DNA of 64,000 bases from Turritopsis dohrnii (GCA_027922465.2 BQMF02000338.1:1-64000), one strand, 5' to 3'; shown: positions 35,408-48,778, counted from the first letter of the stretch. A program made the numbers and translations. Notes: a model not told the origin generated them from the letters alone.

Positions 35408-37390
35408 GGGATCGTCTCCAAAATGTGTCAAATGATTTAGACGTTTTTAGACGTTTTTAAAACGTCCAAAAACTACCTTAAAAACGTCTAAATTTTAACC
35501 GATTAAATTTTAGACACGTTGTAGACGTTTGAAAACGGCAAAAACGTCAAAAGTTTATTGGATAAAACGTCTAAATTTTTTAAATAAAACGTCTAGTTCT
35601 TCCTTTCGCTTTATTATACGATTTTGCAAAACGAATCACCGAATAAACGAGCAGCTGTGAGTAACCGTCGTAACTTTCGGAAACGTTACCGTGACAACAT
35701 TCTTCAATTATATTAACTTGGATACGTGAACTGTTCACTCTTATTTCAAAAAGGTAAAACTTTAATTTTGTTACTACTCCAACACTTTACATCGGAAGAT
35801 TTTTCTATTACGAAACTATTCATAAAGGAAATGATCCTCACTTGTTAAACTCAGAGATAACAAATGATTTTTGCAAAATTGTCTTATGCGAACTTACATG
35901 TGACTATTGTAGATGAATGATGGAAATCTTCATTGGCTCTTTAAACCTGACAATGAAAGTCAAACAGCCTATGGTAGCCCTGCTATTCACGAAGACGTTT
36001 TAAAGCAAGCGCAAGGTTAGAATGTAATTTTCAAAATTAGCACATTTGAACAGCCACATTCATTTTAACTTTATTGAATTTTGTTATAGTGCAACACAGA
36101 AGGCGTGGACGACCCAGCATTTGCAGCCAACATCAGGACATTGTGCCTTGTGTATGTTCCTTCATTGAGCAAAGCTCTGCAGCTGCCCACCTTCGACGTC
36201 GGGACAACACCATGTATACAAATGGAGTTAGCCTAAAAGATGTCGCCCGCCATGTGAAAACCACTATGAACATAAATGTCAGCAAAAACACTGTACATCG
36301 TTTGATGCTGCCTCCTTGGAGAAAAACGCTGGCGGCAAAACGTTTCCGATGTCTAATAAATGCATGTGTGCCACCGAAACAAAATTGCAATCAACGAAAT
36401 ATCCATCCCGATTTCCACTTTACTTGCAGTCAAGTTAATATTGTAAATGAGATGGCTTATCTTTGTCGACAAAACACACTCTCTTTGTCTGTCGACAATA
36501 AAAACAAAGTAGAGGTCGGTATTCCCGCTACAAGTCGGCGAAGCAAAATTAGGACATTTTATTTGAGAGAAAATGCACCTAATTTTAATGATCATGATTT
36601 CCCGCATCGAGACGCGAAACTCGTTCCTGCTGGATACTTAATCCTCAGAGAAAAGCTAAGACGTAGCAGATCATTATCACCTCCAAGTAAAGTAAGATTG
36701 CCAAGAAAGAGAAATCTATCAGAAGGTCATGCTGATTCAGCACATCGTACCCCAGCCGCGAGAGACAAAAATGACAGAATTCAATGGCCGCGGTCTGGTC
36801 CTCTTCTGGTTCATCTTTATCCATCGCGACTAATCGAAAGCACCAATGTCTTACACACGCACCATCTACACACTTTAATTGAAAAAGAGAATTTCGGGAG
36901 ACAAATTCTCAATGTTGTGGCTATTGCTGACGGGGGGCCAGACTGGTCAGTGAAAGGAATTGGCAATTTCATGTCAATGGGGATGCTTTGGCAGAAGTTG
37001 CAGCTGGATACGCTCATCATCCAGTAAAAATGAAAAATGAAAAATGAAAAACTTAAACTTCTTATATTCGAAACTTTCTATAACTCAAAAAGCTTTGCAA
37101 TTAGTGAAGAATTGCTAGTTAGCGGCTACCCTTAAACTTTTAATGCAAACCATTCTTTCTCAAAATGATTCTCTTTTGACATATTTGACGTATTAGACGT
37201 TTTAATCGTTAGGCACTTTTGACGTTTTAGACGTTTTAATCGTTAGGCACTTTTGACGTTCTAGCCGTTCTGCGAAATGATAATGTTCTCTTTCGTGTAG
37301 ACGTTTGCAAACGGCAAAATAGAAAGCAGCCATTACAAAAATAGACGTCTTAAATTAGACGTTTCGTAGCCACATTTTGGAGACGATCCC
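35408..37390. mobile_element. DNA transposon with GACGTTTTAGACG-rich arms and TAA duplication
   Basis: Inverted ends GGGATCGTCTCCAAAATGTG are exact over 20 bp. TAA flanks both sides (35405-35407 and 37391-37393). Subterminal zones on both sides are packed with TAGACGTTTT variants (35440-35600 and 37185-37370). It carries one two-exon DDE-type transposase gene. The 3-bp duplication suits Zator or PIF/Harbinger; the protein does not look like PIF. Confidence 0.85.
35913..37027 (+). CDS. DDE-type transposase, likely C-terminally truncated
   Basis: Exons 35913-36015 and 36090-37027 join in phase (GT-AG intron of 74 bp) to give 346 residues. An Arg/Gly segment (HRRRGRPSI) is followed by an HTH-like region (VSLKDVARHVKTT...VSKNTVHRLM). 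Then comes LSVDNKNKVEVGIPATSR, whose Asp fits the first catalytic residue. RDAKLVPAGYLIL is next, then VVAIADGGPDWSVKGIGNFM, whose Asp fits the second. The frame stops 25 residues later, before any NP.E motif that would supply the third acidic residue. Such transposases normally continue, so the copy is probably inactive. Family: possibly Zator-like, from the TAA duplication; not certain. Confidence 0.75.
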
Positions 37391-37393
37391 TAA

Positions 37394-39796
37394 TAACGTA
37401 ATGGCGCGCAAGTCAATAAGTTTCTAATACACATCAATCATTAAAAATGTTTTTTGAGAAAGTAAATTTTGCTTCGTGAGTAAATTTTTCTTTCTTAGAT
37501 GAATGATGTAATTTGTACAGAAATTCTAATCTCTATTTTCCATGCGTTTGAAAAGGAACAAAAGGAAGAAAAAAATGTTGAATCTTTTTATATAAAATGT
37601 ATCAACCTGCTGTTGATGTAAAATATAAAATGATTGAAATGAATTCTGTTGAATAACTGTTTTTTGATTAAAAGAATAACAGACGATTGACTGAAAATGA
37701 AGAAATATTGCATGCGTGTATGTTGGAGTTGTTCGTGTATGTGAGTCTCCCTAAATATAAAAGTTTTATTATTATTTCTTTTGCAATTGTTAGTTGCATC
37801 TTATCGGGCTATGATCCGTGACTGCGACTGCATACGAGCTCACGAGCCGACGTTAAGTGATGAACGAAAAGAATTGATTTTAAGCAAAAAATGTGACTCG
37901 TAAAGCTTAAATACGCTGAACTTCCAGGGGCTTCGCCCCCCAGGTGCCATTTACACCCCTTTGGCTTACATTTCCATTACTACCCATGCCCAAAATAATT
38001 TTCAGGATTACCCCCTGGCTATATTCTGTTTTTCTTTTCCTTATTCCTTTATTGATAATATCGTGTTTATAAAAACACCAAAAAAATGAAGTTACATGTT
38101 CACAAGAACTTTGTGCAAAATTGATCGAAGTCACCCCGCTTTACGGTATTTTGTCTCTACTTTTTTGATTTGTATCAAAGTTAGTTGATTGAAAACATGG
38201 TATTTCTGACAAATTTGTCGGTTTTATATATATATATACTGTGTTTCTTAGATTTTTTTCAAAAAAGTTTTTTTTTTTGGTTACAATTCAATATGTTACA
38301 ATATGTTCGACTGACCGTATTTTTTGGGGCGTGGTATTTATTCCCGATATGAAACATTCATTTTTTTCGTGTTTTTATAAACACGATATTATCGATAAAG
38401 GAACAGTGAAAAGAAAAACAGAATATAACATTGAAGAACAGAATTTCTTTGAGGCATATCATAATTTTCTTTACATTCAGCCTCTATACTTCACATATGA
38501 AGCAAAAATGTCCATGCTAGACTTTTGAATACTACGTAGGATGACCAATGTTTTTGGTCTTTAAGAAAGAAATTGATTGATTGTTTCGCTTGGAAGACAA
38601 TTCTGATGATATTTTACAATGAGAATCTAAATGAAAATCTTAAAAAATGTGAAAAACGCACTTTAATTTCAGAGTTTTAACAGTTTATTTTTACTGATCG
38701 AAGTCACCCCGCTGATTGAAGTCACCCGGCTTTACAGTATTTGTTTTGCATATTTCGAGATTAAATGCTGCTACCATTTTGTGCTATGCTTCTTGCACTA
38801 TTTCATACCAACAGAATAAAGAATATTTCATATGATAATATCAGTTATGTTTTCATAAATTCCTAGGGAATGTGTGATCTAAAATGTAATATTGTGGAAG
38901 TCATTCAATCTTCAAGTTTCAAGAATGTCATAAATCTTTTCATGCTTCAGCTGATTTTGCAGAATTCCTGTTGGTCTGTCATCTTGTTGCAAGTTTATAA
39001 CCTGTTTAACTAATGTAATATTTATATTGTGAAGCAGCAAATATTGAGCAAAGAATACTAACATTACGTCACTTGGAAACTTGTATGTACACCACATAAT
39101 GTGGAAAAGCCTATATTTCCGAGCCTGACATTTCCATACAATACTTTGTAACATGTTTTAGGAAAAGAAAACATTAGTTTAAAGTCTTTTATGTCATTTT
39201 TATTTTGTAATAAATGACTGCCGGATCCAAAAGCTGGAATTTGTAAGGCACAAAAAGTTAAATATTTTCATGAAAAATATTTCAAGGATTTCCAGCCATT
39301 TTTTCTTGTTTCCGAAAAGTGAACCCTGAAGACTTACCCCCGTAGAAGTCATTGAATGCAGAAGGAGGTTGCTAGGGTGCTCGTGACAATTAATGCTTGC
39401 GACAAACATTTTTCGTAACTTTCGCGATTTTTTGTGCCTTTTTATGAAAATAGGGTATACTTGAAAGTAGTAATTCTTCCTTGTTACAGTTAAAAAAAAT
39501 TTGCATTTTCCTTTTTCAAAATTTTAGCCCATGTTCTTGAAGATTTACCATCAAATCAGAACTGTCTCATTTATGGAAATTTACCACTAGGTCTATAACA
39601 GAATCAGCATTATAACCTGAAGCAAGCATTATACACTCAGATTTAATGTTTTTGAAATTTTGTGTCTTTTTCAAGGTTTTTTCTCCTAAATCAGCTAGCA
39701 ATTGTCTTCTGATCAAGAGAACTCCAAATTAAGGGATTCTTGTTGTAGCGGTAAATTTCTCATACTGTAACTTCCACATTGATTTTTCCTTATACA
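37394..39796. other. No gene recognised; local repeats
   Basis: GATCGAAGTCACCCCGCTTT occurs at about 38123 and, in variant and partly doubled form, at about 38697-38745. Segments about 38018-38095 and 38350-38425 are inverted copies (GTGTTTTTATAAACACGATA), so this may be a small decayed fold-back or MITE. No coding frame was recognised. Confidence 0.4.
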
Positions 39797-40375
39797 TCTA
39801 TATATTAATAGCCGATTCTCTGTCTGTCTGTTTGTTTGTTTGTAAGTCACGCAAGATGGTAGATTGAGTTGTGAGCGAAATTATTTATAGTGTGTCATGA
39901 AACAAAATGTTTTTTGCTTTTCTTTTAAAAATTTAATTTCTTTTATTTGTTAAGCGCTTCTGATCGAACGTTTCTTTTATTCAGTTTATTCATGTAGCAC
40001 GTGCCTTTTTTCTCTCCTCTCGTGTGAACTTTTTAAGAAGAGAAACCATTTTCGACCTGTTTGATAGCACCCATGTTAGAGCGCGTAACTTTTTTAAAAC
40101 AAAAGCTAATAAAAAGTTGAAGTTTTTTCTTCCTACGTGTATTGTTGTACTGATCAACGATTGGTTTTAAAAAATAAATAAGTAATATATACATAATGAA
40201 AAACCTGAAAAATAGTTAATGTAACACTGATGTAACACTGACTGCACACCAGAGGTTGTGACTTCGAATCTTTTCCAAGTTGTATGAGGCGTTTATAAAG
40301 AAATTTGCCGTTTATTGATACTGTGATACAGAGCAGGTAGACATGGGCGGCGAGCAACGCCGCCTTGGCGTCTAG
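39797..40375 (+). mobile_element. Solo Helitron-like copy (579 bp)
   Basis: It starts A|TCTATATATTAATAGCC and ends GCCGCCTTGGCGTCTAG|T, with the same ends and A^T flanks as the array at 20451-34467. Orientation is opposite to the array. The interior is closest to unit 4 near its 3' part (ATGTAACACTGATGTAACAC) and to units 1, 2 and 5 in the middle. One hairpin base differs (GGCGTC for GGCGGC). Confidence 0.85.
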
Positions 40376-40560
40376 TAAGTTATATAAACAGCTGATTCAT
40401 TTTATAAGTATATATATAGAAGTATAAGTTAAGTTTTGTAATTTTTATGAATGCTGGTTCTGTTGGTGAAAAATTCAATTTATGGTTCTTGCATGATTAT
40501 TTGTAAATTTCTCTAAAGCAAACATTTATATACTTACTCAATACCGTGCTAAGCTCTAAG

Positions 40561-43500
40561 ATGTCAATGGATAAACCAGTCTATAGCGAATCATCATCAG
40601 ACACGGAAACAGAAGAAGAAGAGGATGAGGAAGAAGAAGATGATGAGGAAGAAGATAGTGATGAACATGATGAGTCTCAATCACAATCCGAATCACAAAC
40701 AAGTCTATCAACCAAACACAAGACAGTCGAGACAAAAACTCAAAAAATTGCCTTATCCATCCCTAAAAAAGATGGTAAGTTCCACTTTGTCTGCATTCTT
40801 AATGATTGCATTTTTGAATTTATCAATATTATTAACTCTATATTGCTTATAGATTATTTAAATAAGACTTCTTATATGGAATAGAGTTAATTCCATAGAA
40901 TTAATATTTCAATTTTTATCAAAAATATAATTATAGTGTCTATCGAAAATATGGTGCCATTGTCAATATTTTTCATAACTGTAATTTTTTGCGTGATTCC
41001 TGTTCCTATTAAGATTCCTGTTCATTTTTATATGAGTAGCTAAAGATAAGATCTTAGTATTTCTTCAATGGATACAAACAATTCAATCCCTACACCAAAT
41101 TCACTTCACTAAAATGATTGTTTTCAACTCCTCAGAAGCAATGGCTGATAGAGCCTCAGTTTCAGATATATCATACAGCCTCTTTTCAATTCTTTTCATT
41201 CTTATTTATTGCTACTCTCATTTATTGTAAAGTGACTTTGAATCAATAACAGAGTCAATAGAGCAAATCACCTTACAAAGAAGAGTTTATGGTTTCAATT
41301 CTCGATCAATTCTTGTAATTCTTCCACCAATTTTTAACTAGTTTAACTTTGCTATTAATAAAAGCTTCTTAAAGTCATCTGAAAGAAAGATACATAACCT
41401 AATACTGATCTCCACCATGGACTCAAATTTCAATGGTTCACACCACAAACTTATCTTGTTAGAATCCATGAACTGTATGTAAAACAGTACTACAAATAAT
41501 TGTACAGTTCAAGTAATTGTTGTGCCGACATGAATGATCCTTGGCAATTTTTAAAATCCAGCTTTGTTTATTCACTAAAGAAAAGCCACCAGCAACAAAA
41601 GAGGAAAAGAAAGATGTTGTTCAGAGTCCAGTTAAGAAAAGAGCACCTGGAAGGAGTTCATTAGTAACAGGAAGAGGTGTTACAACACAAATGCTTATAG
41701 ACGAGCAAATTTTGGAAGCAGGCGAGAAATGCCTTACTATAAATTACCTGGTATGTAGTTTATGCATGATTTATGATCACGTTTTGGAAAATGTAAAGGA
41801 GAACTAACAGCCAGAAAATGCCAATGTCTAAAAACATGTTCAATAATCTTCAATGTTGGGACCATCCACACTGATACGTAAAATCAAATCTGAGTGTGAC
41901 CAATGCAATTTCTTTACTTGATTTTTACTCAATTTATTTTGGAACTTAGCCTTTCAAACTTAGCGGTTGTAAAAGGGATAAGCAAGAAGAGTTCAAAAAT
42001 TTGTAACACATCTTTGATTTCTTCTTTCACTGTGTTGTTGCAAAATACGTTTTTCCCAGACTTTTTCCTATTCTTGTTAAGTAGATCTCAAAAGTGTTTG
42101 ACAAGTTCTGATACTGTGTTATTTCCAAACAAACCAAGATCTTTTATTCTTAACTTTAAGCTGAGTGAGATTTGTGATAAAGAAACTAAAATATAGTATG
42201 AGTGATAATAATTTTCATGTAGGAATTCAACCATCTTTTGAGAAAATCATATGAAAATCTATTCAATATTTTCAAATGATTCCATGCTATGACTGAGGGA
42301 ATGCACACGTATGAAAAATGCTTACAAAACCTTATTTCAAAAAAACATCATGAATTTGTTCTAAATAAACAGGATTCTGAATAAACAAGATTTGATAGTG
42401 AGAATGATATTTTTGTCAATTTCCGACTGCACCAGGTAATGTTACTGATACAAACTTAACAGAGTGATTTCTGAGATTAGTACGAACAATTTAAGATCAA
42501 TACGGTCGTTAGTTCTCCTTCAAATAGAAATAGTGCTTAAAGATTTCGACATTTCTTTGTTTTTTTAATTTGACTGTGTTTTGTTCATTTTATATAAAAC
42601 ACATAATGATTTTTAGTACATTTAAAAGGTCTTGAATAGAAAATGATTGCAAATATCATTTCTGTTTTTCCTATTTTGATAACTCACCTGAGACTACCTA
42701 TGAAGTTTTTCAATTTTCCTTGAAGGGCAGGAGATTTGTTGGTGACCTTAACAGAGATGGAACTATCAAATGCCATAATGTCAATTCAATATTTAGTTCA
42801 CCATCAGCCTGGGCCATGAACTGTAAAAAGCAAGTTAACCCTGACAAGAAATCTGGCTGTGGATGGGCGTCGGTTAGGTGTTTTGTTTCATATGTTATAT
42901 GATTGACGTAATTTATTAGCAATAGTACTAATTACTAAGTAAAAACTTTTACAGGTAAAATACAAGGGACGTAAACTAGACGAATTCAAATCCACATGGT
43001 TTCGTAAACAGAAACTTGCTCAAGCTGTTGCTGCATCTTCTGAGAATGATTCAATGGTAAAAAATCTTTTTATGTGTTTTTCTTTTATCTTCCAATGTGT
43101 GATACATGTTTTGATTGTCTTTTCTTAGATTTCAAATGACTTTTCTAAGGAAAGAAGACCAATAGATAAAAGACTTGAAATCAGAAGTCCGACTAACTTG
43201 TCGAAATCTGAAGCCTATACTCCACCGACTCAAAATTACCTGACATTCAGTGAAGCCCTTCGTGCAGTGCAGAGCAGCAAATCTGTTAATACTTTAGCAA
43301 AGAATTCATACCTCACATCAACACCCAGTGGGGGGACAAAGTATATTATGTTATATATAAATTACTTCTTTTATGTTGTGTTCGTTTCCATCAAATATTT
43401 ATTTAGTCCAGTATATCGAATAATACATAACCCGGTTGTGGTTTTTAGAAGTAAAGCTTTCACCGAACAATCAAATATCCTGTATCACCATCCATCACAG

Positions 43501-45596
43501 CAAAGAGGTCTAATTTCTTAGGTTCATTTTTTTATTACTCATTAGTTTTATGTTTTTTGAAGCTAAAATCTTTTCGATAGGTTACAAGAAGAAACCTCCA
43601 AAAACGCGTGTATCAGTCAAACATTCTACGATCCATCCTGACAGGTATGTATCCCTTCTTTAATTTTAATTCTTTGATGTTATTGGATAGCATTTTTTTA
43701 TATTCATCCTACATTCGACAGGATATCTTTCTGTTGATTCAGCCACATTTTAGAACAGAAATGTTGTTTGTCCTCATTATATACTTTCTGAAGAGAAATC
43801 TAGTTAAAGCCAGTTATTGTTTTAGCGAGCTAACAACGTTAGTCGAATGTGCTCAGTTTCAAAGTATTGGCAAGATTCAGCCATTTTCTATTAGTATTTC
43901 AACAAGTGTCCTCATGCTTATTGTAAGTACCTGCTTGCCATTTGAAGAAACATGTTAATACATTTCTGGATATCTGACATTTAAACTACATGATAATTTT
44001 GACAGGACTTTCATTGTCATTTGACCACACGAGAGGTATCTGGTTATTTTGCTGGGAAATGGGATCCAGGGCGACAGCGTAAGTGGAAAATCACTTTTGT
44101 TATGTTTTTTTGAAACATGAAAGCAGTTTTGATATTCACATAAATTGCTTTAGATTTACGTGCAACCAAGACCTATCCTCTGAAGACCTTGCCAACTACA
44201 ACTTTAGAAGATGGAGAAAAGGCGGAAAATCAAGTACTGATTTATCAGTCAGAGTATGGTTATTTTAATAGACCTGCTGTAATTGCTTTTGGTTTCATTT
44301 TTGCAGATTCGTGATGACATGGAGAGACATGGTTTGGTGTTGCTTGGTTGGTACCATAGTCATCCTGACTCGCAACCTGATCCGTGTGTTCGTGATATTA
44401 AAAGTCAGATGCAATACCAAGAAGCATTGCGTGACGGCCATTATGAACCATGTGTGGGTTTGATTATTTGTGAGTTTCTTTTTGTTTTTGTTTTTCCTTT
44501 ATCCTTTGTTTGATTCGTTGAAAAGTCATCGCTGTCTTTGTCACGGTTTTAATATTGATATTTATCGATATCTTCTTTTGTCTTTTGCATTAGCACCATA
44601 TGATGCATACAAGAAAGAATCATTGATCAACGCGTTCTGGGTCCGTCAACCAACCGAAAGTAGTGCTTCACAAGTGGGCCTGCCTTTATCAGTGAGGTTC
44701 ACAACACATCAGGACCAGGTCTTGACCCAAGATATTGTTAACGAAATGGTAAAACATTATGATCCTACGCATGCGTGTTTAGGCTAGATGGAGATGGTCA
44801 CTATACTTCTCAATGTTTTAAATTCCTAGGTATCTCTCGTAAACCTTTATCGATGCACATCTGATGTTATAAAATTCGCCGAAATGTGGTCTCCCGATTC
44901 AACGTACTTGGATAAACTTAAGGTTTGTCTCTGCGCCCTTTTTAGTTGTCTTTAAGCTAGTGGGTGACGATGCAAATTTTTGGGTGGCGCGAATGTTAGA
45001 ACTTGCAAAAAATTGCATCGTTGCCCCAAAGTTGGAGCCCCTTAAATGTTACAGTAGATTTTCAAGGTGAGATGAAAATTGAATTTCTTAAAGACTGGAT
45101 ATACCATTCAATATAAAACATACACCATTCAACATAAAACATATACCATTCCATCAAGAAAGTTTCGCTGTAAAATTTACAGAATCTACGAATATTGCAA
45201 GCTATAAAATTAAACCAATCGTGACAGTTTATGTGATAATCCAGGATATATATGTGTAATGTTACTCGAATTCAAATAACGATTTTGCTGTTTGCAAATG
45301 GTCAAATGGTTATGTACATCATATTTATTAAACTTAGAAACGAGGCGAGAGATGTTATGACGTAAATTTTGAAGAGGTATATTACTGCGAAAGTGTTTAA
45401 GCACTTTTAATTTCATTTGAAACTTTCGAGAGTGGGGTGATCAAAAGAAATTTTTTATTCCTCTGAGTGTGATTTTGTTGAAATATCCTCTGAATCTTAT
45501 TCGTAGCATTCCATTATTCGAAAATTCCCACAAGACCAAACTGATGGACGGTTTCTGGATTTCATCCACAAAATGTTAATGGCCGCCTGCAACTGA
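40561..45596 (+). CDS. mpnd: MPND, RAMA and JAMM/MPN domain protein
   Basis: Thirteen exons join in phase: 40561-40774, 41581-41750, 42726-42872, 42955-43056, 43129-43327, 43581-43644, 43826-43922, 44006-44078, 44154-44233, 44307-44469, 44594-44748, 44830-44922, 45507-45596; about 548 residues. The N-terminus is Ser/Asp/Glu-rich (about residues 10-55). A RAMA domain follows (about 100-205: RGVTTQML...GRRFVGDL...SPSAWAMNCKK..NP.KKSGCGWASV). The MPN domain starts near residue 305 (FSISISTSVLMLIDFHCHLTTREV) and has the JAMM zinc motif GWYHSHPDSQPDPCVRD near residue 400. The canonical JAMM Ser is Cys here (HSH-x7-C-x2-D). The exon 5 donor at 43328 (CCCA|GTGGGG) is chosen because the other candidate leads to a stop. 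In mammals, MPND has been linked to sensing N6-methyladenine DNA. Start ATG 40561 is the first in frame. Confidence 0.92.
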
Positions 45597-48500
45597 AACT
45601 TGAAAGAGAATCAAATTGTTCAAGTTGTTTCCAGACGAATAACTCAATAACGCGGTTCGAGTTGCTTGCAGTCTCTAGATACGATCAGCAGGGATTGGAC
45701 ATCACCAGACTCGCTTGTTGCTATAACAACGTTCGGCAGTTCGACAGTAAAAATTAACTATGACGTTATATGGTTCCTACCGTCGTGACGTCAGAGAATG
45801 TCATAATGACTCGTCACGTTTTTACAAACTAAGTTGTTTTATGTGGAGTTTGAAAGGATAAGCTCCAGTACGTGCGAACAGATTGAGGTTGTATTGTTAT
45901 GGAAACATAAATATTACTCCTTTTGCTGAAATTTCTGACACATTTTCAAGTGATAAGGACATCCTTTGGGCGCACCTACCTTTTTTAAAAAACTATCTAA
46001 AACTTTCTGATTCCCGCCCACATATGAATTTTAAGTCTAATAGTTTATAGTTGTAGATAAGGAGAAACTAAAGTCTTTTCATGTGCGAAATGTGTGAATA
46101 GGTTTTGTGAACATTAAGGATATACTAATACATTTGATCAGAATCTTAAAAAAATCTTTCAAAATTAGGTACATGGACCATGCTGAAAAGGTGACCTTTT
46201 TAAGTTGAACCATTTGGTTTTGTTGTTGGTTTTGGTGACTCATAACCATAACGACCATTTCCTTCTTTATGAGAAAAACAAAAATGAACAGATTATTTTG
46301 CCCCCAACTTAGAAGAATGACATCAAGTTCAAGAATCTCCGTTAAAAACTGCTCAATGAAGAAAAATCACTTTTTTCTATTGGTGAGGATTCTCTTTAAA
46401 AGCATATTTCGTATTCACTCGACACTGCGTGAGTTTAACAATGCTTTGCTAGTCTCAAAAACGTTGAAAATAATAAATCGTGTTTGCTGACCCTCAGTTT
46501 TATTTCAATTTAACTTTTAAAAAATTAATTAGTCCAAACTTCGATTTTGAATAATTTGCATGAAATGGACATCAATCCGTAACACTCTCCCATTCCAACA
46601 GTGAAAACTTCATGAACATTCCCATTCATGTTCTCATAAATACAAAACCACTCAGATGGAGTTTCGCCATATGCATTTCCATTTCTTTATTTCAAATGAA
46701 ATATATTTCTTGTCGTTTTACCACTTTCAAGGTGGGAAAACTTTGTTATACCAAAGTTTCTTATTTTTCTTCAATAATCTACGATCGTGACAGCTGTCTT
46801 TCGGGTTAGTTTTTCTTTTGGCTTGAACTAAAATCTTTTCAAGAAAGCAAGGTTTTCCGCCCACGAGAGAAACATCAGCTATTGTCGAAGGTATGCAATC
46901 TGTATGATATATCTTTTTTATTTCAAATTCTGTGTTTTTTTTAATTGTTTTTACTCGATATTACTTGGAAAGATCAACTATGCAAGGCGTCTGGAAAAAA
47001 GTAAATAAACTTTTATCTTAAAATAGAAATGCCTCGATAATTATCAAAGACGAAAATAATGTAAGGCGAATAGCTATGAAAGGAACGTCGGAATATTTTG
47101 ACACTCAACTTGCAATTCGGTTTTTTAATATCGTTGCTCATTTGACAGGGAAGAGAAAAACGCCAAAAATACTTTTGAAACTTCACGAATGAATACTCCT
47201 TTAGTAAAAACAACATTTGAAAAGATCTTCTGCAAAATATTTTCCATATAAAAGCATAAAATTGCAAAAACCTTTTAAGTTCGCCATGTTCGTGATGTGT
47301 TTAAAATGAACATTTTTGTAGCAGTTCGAACAGAAGCGCTGTAAGAAGACAGGTGTGTTTGCATGTCGAAATATAGCCAAAGTTTTGAAAATTTCTGCTA
47401 AACCGATTTCAAGAAACTCTAGCCATTGTGCAATAACATCATAAAGAACCCGATGAAACTTCAAACTCATTACAAAACACCCTTAGTTCATATAAAGCCT
47501 GGCTCACGTATATGGAGCAGAAGCAAATCAAATAAGAATGCGCTTTAGATCTCTGGAAAGACGTGAAGCAGGACGTGGTAAAACGTGCGCAAGACATTTT
47601 TATTGTGATTCTCATCCTGCTATTTTTTGCTTCCATTAGCAATTTCACACTACAAAAACCATGAAACAAAATATGAGGTTAAAAATGCTCTTCTCACTTT
47701 CGCTTCACTTGCTTTACATGTGTTCTACTTCATAATGATTAGAATATCAACCTTCTCCGGAAAGTTGACCAGTAAAATCGAAACTCCATAGAAACAAAAA
47801 GGTTCAAATTCTTTATAGGTGGGTAAAAAATACCTGCGCTTATTAGTAAGTAAGTAACGGGAGTTTTTAGTCCTTGGGCTTCCATTCGTAATGGTTGGTC
47901 CTTCCGCCCCCCGACTTGCAACTATTAGTTGACTTACCGCCAGAGATGCGTATAGCATTTATCTAACTTTCGCGAAGGTCAGTGTACAGTCTATATGATA
48001 AAAAATTAAAATGATAAAAAATTACGATCCGACTTTCAAAAGAATTAGCATTTTTAGGCCGACAGCGAATGGTCACGTGCCTAAAAACCTGTGTAGCAAC
48101 TGAGCTGAAATAAAAATTTTAAATTGACGTCAATTGTGTGACTACTGCTTTTGTGCCGACATAAAAGACGTCACGTCATAAAAGGAATAAACATTTTAGA
48201 AACAGCATGAATAAAGTGTTATTATCAGAAATAAAAAATAATGCATATCATCAACAAATCAATTTTTAATGACAGATAAAGAATTTAGTTGTTTTGCCCA
48301 GTGTGTACATAATCAAGTTTCATCAAGAAATACAAATTATAATAACAATACATCTCATCTAATAATTCCACACTATTAAACTATTCCTAATAGAGTTTGG
48401 AAGAACAAGGCAAATGTCGTTTATAAACTCAATAAACCAAACATAGTTTACAAGGTTTCCAGCATACACAAGTTTTGATGGTCCAGAAATGACAACTTTG

Positions 48501-48778
48501 TAGACAGTGACGTCATATTGAGGAGATAACAGACTACGCTAAGATACAGCGTTAAAACGTAATATGGAAACAATTACAACTCATTAAAACTGCACACATT
48601 TTCAGGTCTCAGATTATGAAAAGCACATTTTGTGTTAGGATATGCCAAGTTTTCATTTTAATTAGTTCAAAACCAATATTTTCTGTTTCCTAAAGAGATC
48701 TTTTGTTTAATTTTCCATATTTTCATTGTGAGTTCATCAAATTTTTTCGTTTTTCAGTGAGTCCTTCTTTTCAGAGAT
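45597..48778. other. Intergenic, no gene recognised
   Basis: AT-rich with short frames only. A truncated minus-strand SINE copy lies at about 47835-47990. CHT gene upstream sequence (48200-48778) has no TATA or other element I can defend. Confidence 0.4.
47835..47990 (-). repeat. Truncated SINE copy (3' part)
   Basis: The complement matches the 3' half of the SINE at 56840-57138 (GCAAGTCGG, GGCGGTAAGTCAACTA, GGAAGCCCAAGGACTAAAAA, then TTACTTACTTACT tail). The tRNA-like head is missing. Confidence 0.8.

Noticed and set aside
40546..40560. Upstream GTG start for MPND
   Set aside because: The ATG at 40561 is the first standard start and gives a normal N-terminus; non-ATG initiation is not needed.
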